The notes below the pieces were generated by a model that searched no databases, was not told where the DNA came from, and was given only the letters and a program-made list of their open reading frames with translations. DNA of 64,000 bases from Hydrangea macrophylla (Eukaryota; Streptophyta; Magnoliopsida; Cornales; Hydrangeaceae). Shown one piece after another: positions 58,916 through 64,000 of this stretch. Position 1 is the first letter of the stretch. Every line of letters starts with the position of its first letter. The stretch spans positions 11,720,001 to 11,784,000 of the forward strand of contig CM066994.1 of NCBI GenBank assembly GCA_033977485.1, in the 5' to 3' direction. A program made the position numbers and the translations under genes.

Positions 58916-60961
58916 CAGTGCCAATCTTGACTTTTTGGGGGTCCTGCGCGAACTTCTAAAATAGGGCCCTATATAAATTTTCGTATAAGAAAAATGACAT
59001 TACTAAAGGAAAACTTATTTATAAAAGAAACTGACTTATATTAATAAGTAAAACTAACTTACATCAAATAATAGTATTACTTAAATATTTCCCTTCGTGC
59101 ATTTTTAGCTGCAAAATCACCAATTACACCTATATAATCAATCTCCTTCACCATATCTCTTTCAATAAATAACGTTGCTAACACATTCAATCTTTCTTGT
59201 GACATGGTCGATCGAAGATAAGACTTGATCAACTTCAACTTTGAAAAGTTTCTCTCTGCCGAGGCAACTGTAACTGGAATAGTCAATAAAATTCTATAAG
59301 TAATCCATGCATTTGGGAAACAACCATTGATCGCTTGATTCAACACCTCAATTGGCTTCTTTGTTTCTTTTGATAAAATTGTTCTCAAAACTTTTAATTC
59401 TGAAAATAAAACTATCCCATCAACATCATAATTATCATGCTTCAAAAAATCTTCAAGGTTGGCACAACAACTGTTCAAACTCTCATCATCAATAGATTGC
59501 AACTTTTTCAAGTCGAACAAAAACCCAAAAGTCTCCCCATATAATTGAAATTGTTCAATCCTACTATTGAGGGATGAAAGGGCTTAATCCACTACATAAA
59601 TAAAGTAGTTAACTCTAAAAGATTCTTCAGCCGACTGTGTCACATCTTCAATTATACCTTCATCAAATTGTCTTTTTCTATGAATAATGCGCTTCTCACG
59701 AAATACAGGTTCAATTCCCATAGTAGTTGCAATTTCTTTAGCTTCAACCATGGCCTCCATAAATCCAGGCTCTCTATATTTAAGTCCTTTCAATTGATTT
59801 GTTGCAACATGAATATCTATATTTTCAGCTTGAAGGGTTTTACTTGTAGCATTAATAACAAACAAAAGATTGTGCCAAATAACCATGCCAAGTAAGAACT
59901 CAAAACTCTCAATCTCATATGTTGCTAAACATTTAGATTCACTCTTTGCCTTGGCATCTTCCCTGCTATTTACCAAGTCAATCAAAACATCTCTTATTTG
60001 TGGAGCTTGGTATCTTATTGCTTTAAGACATTCAACACGACTTTCTCAACATGCTTATGATAATGGCTTAACTGTGAGGTCTTTCACATGATGTTTCAAA
60101 ACATCCCACCTCTTTGTAGAAGATGCAATCATTGTATATATACGTTACACTACTCCAAAAAAAAAATTCAGCTTTAGTACAAGAGTTGGCCATATCACAA
60201 AGTGTAAGGTTAAGACTATGACAACCACAGTGTGTGCAGAATGCTCTAGAATTCACTTCAAGTAGTCTTTTTTGTACGCCTTTGTTTTTCCTTTCATGTT
60301 AGACCCATTGTCGCATTCTTGCCCTCTTATGTCACCAATATCAAGCTCAAGAGAGATCCAGACATCTTTAAGTACATTAAAAAGTTCAAGCCCCGGAGTA
60401 TCATTCACCTTCAAAAATTGTATAAATATTCTCACCTTAATTGGACTTGTTGAAACATCCACACATCGTAGTACAAGAGTCATCTATTCTACAAGGCTTA
60501 TATCTAGAATACAATCTAATATGACAGAAAAATATTTTGCTTCTTTCACTCTTTTAACAATCACACCTTTGACCTCACCTGTTAACAGTAAAAATCAATT
60601 CATTAAAACATCCACCGTTGCTTGAATTAGCATAGACTATTAGAGAGAGAGAGAGAGAGAGTGTGTTGATTCGTTGAATTGTATTCAACTTGTTGAATGT
60701 ATGTTTCTATTTTCCTTTTTTAAATGATTTTAAGTTTGTTGAATGGGCTTTTGTACCTAAGTGGTTATTGGGCTTTTGTAAGAGTTTTTATAGAATGTAA
60801 TATTGGGCCTTTTTATAATTGACTGGGTTCTTAAGTTCACAAAATATTGGACCTTTTTTATATGTACATAAATAGGCTTAAATACTTAATTTGAATGGAC
60901 GCCCTTGGAATTGGGGACCCTATGTGACCGCATACTTTGTTTACCCTTAGGGCCAGCTCTG
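58916..60961 (-). mobile_element. hAT element, zinc-finger-MYM type, nested
   Basis: Ends CAGTGCC... and ...GGCCAGCTCTG are degenerate inverted repeats. The flanks TTTGGTCA (58908-58915) and TTTGGCCA (60962-60969) match at 7 of 8 positions. The decayed transposase lies on the minus strand. Confidence 0.8.
59077..60625 (-). pseudogene. hAT transposase, zinc-finger-MYM-1-like, broken
   Basis: From right to left the minus strand carries a DUF4371-like part ('RVFIQFLKVNDTPGLELF'-type sequence at 60253-60483, with 'GDIRGQ.CDNGSNMKG'), a middle segment (59584-59985), and the hAT dimerisation domain at the C-terminus ('TIPVTVASAERNFSKLK', then 'SYLRSTMSQERLNVL'; 59077-59520). The zinc-finger N-terminus is missing. 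Stops and frameshifts near 60485, 60253, 60060 and 59585 break the gene. The complete protein would cut and paste the element. Confidence 0.85.
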
Positions 60962-61510
60962 TTTGGCCATCATGTTGGGAACGCTATGTACCCAAAAGCA
61001 ACCTAGGAGCTACGTACTTCACAAGAATCCAATCGAAACCCGTTTGTTTACTCCAATAAATGACAACAAGAAGTGCTTGTCTGTGTTGGGTCCACCACAT
61101 CGCAACGGGGTAGCCAAACGGCCTCTAAAAGATGTAATTGATCCAAACGTGCTCCATATGGACTAACGTAGGACTTGTGTCAATCACAAGATAGAAACAA
61201 TAATACCCATAATATTTTCTAACATTAAAGTTGATAAGTTGCTGTAACAACTAAGCAGTGTCACCATGGATCATAAATCTTGACAGCCACGTATAACAAG
61301 AAAAGAAGAAAAATAAGACACCTAAAAGCTAGGTGTATCCATATTAATGACATTAACAATGCTCCATTGTTATACAATCACCCTCACAAAATGGACATAA
61401 TTATTTACTAATAATACATATATATATATATATATATATGCACAGTCAACCATCATCCATACAACTACACACATGGTTTTGATGAACTAGAAAACTCAAA
61501 GGGAAGCCCA

Positions 61511-61568
61511 TCAGAATAGGAATGGAGTTGCAGAGAATGCCGGAATGATGGATGGAAGAGAAATTTGC
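61511..61568 (-). CDS. Conserved plant protein of unknown function, exon 2
   Basis: This 58-base terminal exon follows an acceptor TTTTTTGTAG (61569-61578). Its first base completes the split glycine codon. It then encodes 18 residues ending 'IIPAFSATPFLF' and a TGA at 61511-61513. That C-terminal signature is what I recall for the plant family that also has the exon-1 motif 'WRPSLYAISED'. The exon was found by searching for that ending and checking splice phase. Confidence 0.75.
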
Positions 61569-63197
61569 CTACAAAAAATGCATCGCAAAAATTACAAAGT
61601 TAATTCAGAATGTAGTTGAAAAAAATATTCAATAAAACAGTGATACTAAAATGATATGCCATGTTAAACTATTTAGCTACTAAACTTGCTCTCAATTTGT
61701 ATGTGGGTACAAGCACACTTGTATAAGAAGGAATGGAAAGTTAAAACATTTCTCGATTCAATTGAAGCATAAATGCATATAGTTTTGCAGAACTATAAGA
61801 ATACACATTTAGGCAATTAGGCTCAGTTTGGAGGAAATTAGTAAAAGAGGCAATCCTAATTTAGGCTCTGTTTGGATATTAAAAAGCACTTGTAGGCTTT
61901 GCTTTGTTTAGTTAGTAGATTCATTGAAGGAAAAGATTAAAGAAAAGAAAAGGTATACAAAGGAAAACAAGTCCCCTTCCGCTCCTTTCATCCTTGAATA
62001 GCAGTATGCAAACTAGAACTACTTTTTCTTGTATAAAGGAACAAATTACTCGATCTAAAGATAAAATTCGACCGATTCCCAAAATGCCTTTCTGGATACT
62101 AAAGGGGTGCCACTCATTACATGAGTGCAAGAGATGGAGAAACTGGGGTGAGTGGTTGAGAGCCATTTTTTTAATTCTAATTTTTCTTTTAAAAAGGCAT
62201 TTTAGTACCGTAGTGAAAGTAATTTGAGTAAAAAAACTATAGGTTTTACTGTAATTATTGTGATAAGAAAAAAAAAATGGTATCCCTGCCTTCTCCATCC
62301 TATAAAGTATAGATTCTTCAATATCTGATACTGATAGTTTCTAGGAATTAGTCACTTCAACAATCTTCATGTTAAAAGTCTTAAAAAGAGGATTCCAACT
62401 TAGCAAAAAAGGAGAAAGAGTAAGGCTAGGTACACCTAAACGGGACACTTAAACTATCCACCTACTAATGTGGATTCCCAAAATTATTCATCATTTACCA
62501 AGCAACGGCTTAACGCTGGCCCCCATCCTGGACTCCTTCCTATTTTACTCACTATTTTCCTTATTACCAAATAAAGAAACGCAATTGGTAAAAAGTCACT
62601 CCGCCCCCGCCCCCATCCCGGACCACAACATCTATGTCCTCGCATGAGATCACTACGCCAAACAATCAAATAATAATAATAATAAAGGTCCATTTGTGCG
62701 TCCATGAATTTGAATAGAATCATTCATAATCTATCAAACACTATTTTAAATGAAGTCATTTAGGCTTTGTTTATTTCATGGATTTCATGAGGAAAAAGAT
62801 GGGGAAAGGAAAATACTATGAAAAACTAGTTCTTTTACTTTACGGATAAGACTAATTTTCCATCATGTTTTAATGCATGAACCAAGCGCACCCTTAAGAA
62901 AACGGTAGATGTGTCAAAAGGGGTGTGCTTAAAATCATAAAATGTAGTATTATTGTAAGTAACCTCGAAATAACCAAATATTCATGAACGCGAAAACAGA
63001 GCCTTATGTTTTCGACTCTTTTCACTCGTGAAATCCATAAATCAAACAAACCCTTAGGGAAAAGAAAAATGCTTGCAAAAACGTAAATTCACTTCAATTC
63101 TAAAACCTCAATGCCAATTCATTTCCAAAGACCTTTTCCTGTATTTTTTCAGAGCTACCTTTGATTAACAGTTAACAACATCTACATTTCAATTAGT

Positions 63198-63237
<40 letters not shown>

Positions 63238-63278
63238 GTTGTTATACATGTATTGGACTAAGGAAAATGAATCGTTAC
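61569..63278 (-). other. 1.7-kb intron of the small conserved gene
   Basis: Donor GG|GTAACG at 63278 and acceptor GTAG at 61569, phase 2. Contains a Tourist-like MITE and, near 63199-63237, a (CA)n(TA)n tract. Confidence 0.7.
62763..63053. mobile_element. Tourist-like MITE, 291 bp
   Basis: GGCTTTGTTTATTTCATGGA... and ...TCCATAAATCAAACAAACCC are imperfect inverted ends flanked by TTA on both sides (62760-62762 and 63054-63056). Confidence 0.7.
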
Positions 63279-63631
63279 CCAAACTCATCCCCATGGCTCT
63301 GAACATGAATTCTCGCCGTGGTGGCGACCTTCCTCTTCACAATCCTCTCAGATCTGGCCGCCGTCGTCGTTCTCTCATCCTTCTCCGGTACCACCTTGTC
63401 CTCGGAGATCGCGTACAACGAGGGCCGCCACTCCGCCGCCGCAGAGCCACACCTTCGAGCGCCAAAACTCCCGCGCTTCCGGCGCCGGTTACGGCCTCCG
63501 TCGTCCGCCCTAGACGGCGGAGATATCACGAGCGAACGAGTCTCCTCCGCACACGGCTGCGGCGACGCGGTTGAAATCGAATGGCGCGAAGGAGTCCCAC
63601 AGCAGGACACGAAATCCAATAAAAATTGCAT
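63279..63631 (-). CDS. Conserved plant protein of unknown function, exon 1
   Basis: Exon 1 encodes 117 residues plus two bases, starting 'MQFLLDFVSCCGTPSR' at ATG 63631. It has a Cys-Cys pair near the N-terminus, a basic middle ('RRRKRG'), the family hallmark 'WRPSLYAISEDK' and a basic region rich in Arg and Lys ('SERIVKRK'). It ends '...SHGDEFG' at the donor. With exon 2 the protein is 136 residues. There is no membrane segment or clear signal peptide; a nuclear or membrane-associated place via the basic stretches and N-terminal Cys is only a guess. GC content is far above the surroundings, as expected for a coding exon. I cannot assign a function. Confidence 0.8.
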
Positions 63632-64000
63632 GTCAGGCAGTTAGAGAGAGAGAGAGAGAGGCTATGAATTGCAAAGGATTAGCAATTCAGAGCCTGCCAT
63701 TGATAAGACAATGGAGCTTCCCTTATAATGAACATTGGTGTGTATTTCTGTGGTGAGGTTCCTTAAAGAAATCTCTCTGCTTCACTAGTTTTTATAGAGA
63801 GAGAGAGAGGGAGAGGGGCTGATTCCTTTTTGTCTCTATATTAGTATTTTTATTTATTATTATTTTTTTTTTTGAAGAATTTTGCCTCTATCTATTTTGT
63901 GTGGATACATTTTAGTGGTTTTGGTTGTAATATATAGGGTTAAATGCATTTTATTTAGGGCAATGATATTTGTACTCCATTGATTACTAAATGCACTTTG
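63632..64000. other. 5' flank of the small gene; (AG)n runs
   Basis: (GA/CT)n runs at about 63643-63661 and 63798-63815 lie in the presumed leader or promoter of the minus-strand gene. No other gene is seen. Confidence 0.5.

Larger units (their letters stand above)
58901..61125. mobile_element. Tourist-like element interrupted by a hAT element
   Basis: Ends GAGGCCGTTTGG and CCAAACGGCCTC are perfect 12-bp inverted repeats with a TAA duplication on each side (58898-58900 and 61126-61128), as for PIF/Harbinger Tourist MITEs. Removing the nested hAT leaves only about 180 bp. Confidence 0.85.

Noticed and set aside
60653..60961. Transposase N-terminus continuing right of 60625
   Set aside because: No zinc finger or other coding similarity visible; the sequence looks like the non-coding end of the hAT element.
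63236..63644. Plus-strand Arg/Pro-rich frames
   Set aside because: Opposite strand of exon 1 of the small conserved gene; GC-rich exons keep several frames open.

Overview
This window is nuclear DNA of a flowering plant, most likely a eudicot. It is AT-rich, has canonical GT-AG introns and a plant-type organic cation transporter gene, and is dominated by plant LTR retrotransposons (Ty1/copia and Ty3/gypsy), hAT- and Tourist-type DNA elements, MITEs and remains of an endogenous plant pararetrovirus. One 500-base run of N (19085-19584) is an assembly gap. I see no bacterial or organellar features.

Layout. 1-16.5 kb: transposon debris. It holds a decayed copia gag-protease fragment with a 1.1-kb LTR, several solo or partial LTRs, two hAT-like elements (one carrying a nested solo LTR) and an 87-bp relic of a JmjC histone-demethylase exon. 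16.5-19.1 kb: a broken pararetrovirus locus (movement-protein and coat/gag-like regions) running into the gap. 19.6-24.1 kb: a 42-bp minisatellite split by a 3.8-kb non-coding LTR element. 27.7-31.5 kb: a hAT-like element swollen by two solo LTRs and a hairpin MITE. 33.0-34.6 kb: an LTR remnant. Both LTR families in these parts carry phased arrays of the palindrome CAGTCGACTG.

36.2-58.0 kb: the main gene, an OCT4-like organic cation/carnitine transporter. It has two exons (36164-36617 and 56823-57976) that join in frame to 535 codons across a 20.2-kb intron. The intron holds a hAT MITE, a local duplication, a young complete copia element (42050-48690), two solo LTRs, a hairpin MITE and a gag-only gypsy element (52315-56085). 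58.9-61.1 kb: a Tourist-like element with a hAT element nested in it. 61.5-63.6 kb, minus strand: a small two-exon gene (136 codons) for a conserved plant protein of unknown function.

Most notable. The roughly 1-kb leader of the young copia element carries, on its antisense strand, two related tRNA-like units. Each has a TATA-like upstream tract, A-box and B-box motifs, a covarying terminal stem and an immediate T-run terminator. Close by is a primer-binding site resembling the 5' half of a tRNA-Ile, together with a cluster of small perfect hairpins. Second is the roughly 21-bp phasing of CAGTCGACTG palindromes in four LTR copies. Third is a motif (GTGGTTCG...CCTACGTCCAC) shared by eight otherwise different LTRs. 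All family assignments come from reading the sequence and from recall; no database search was run.
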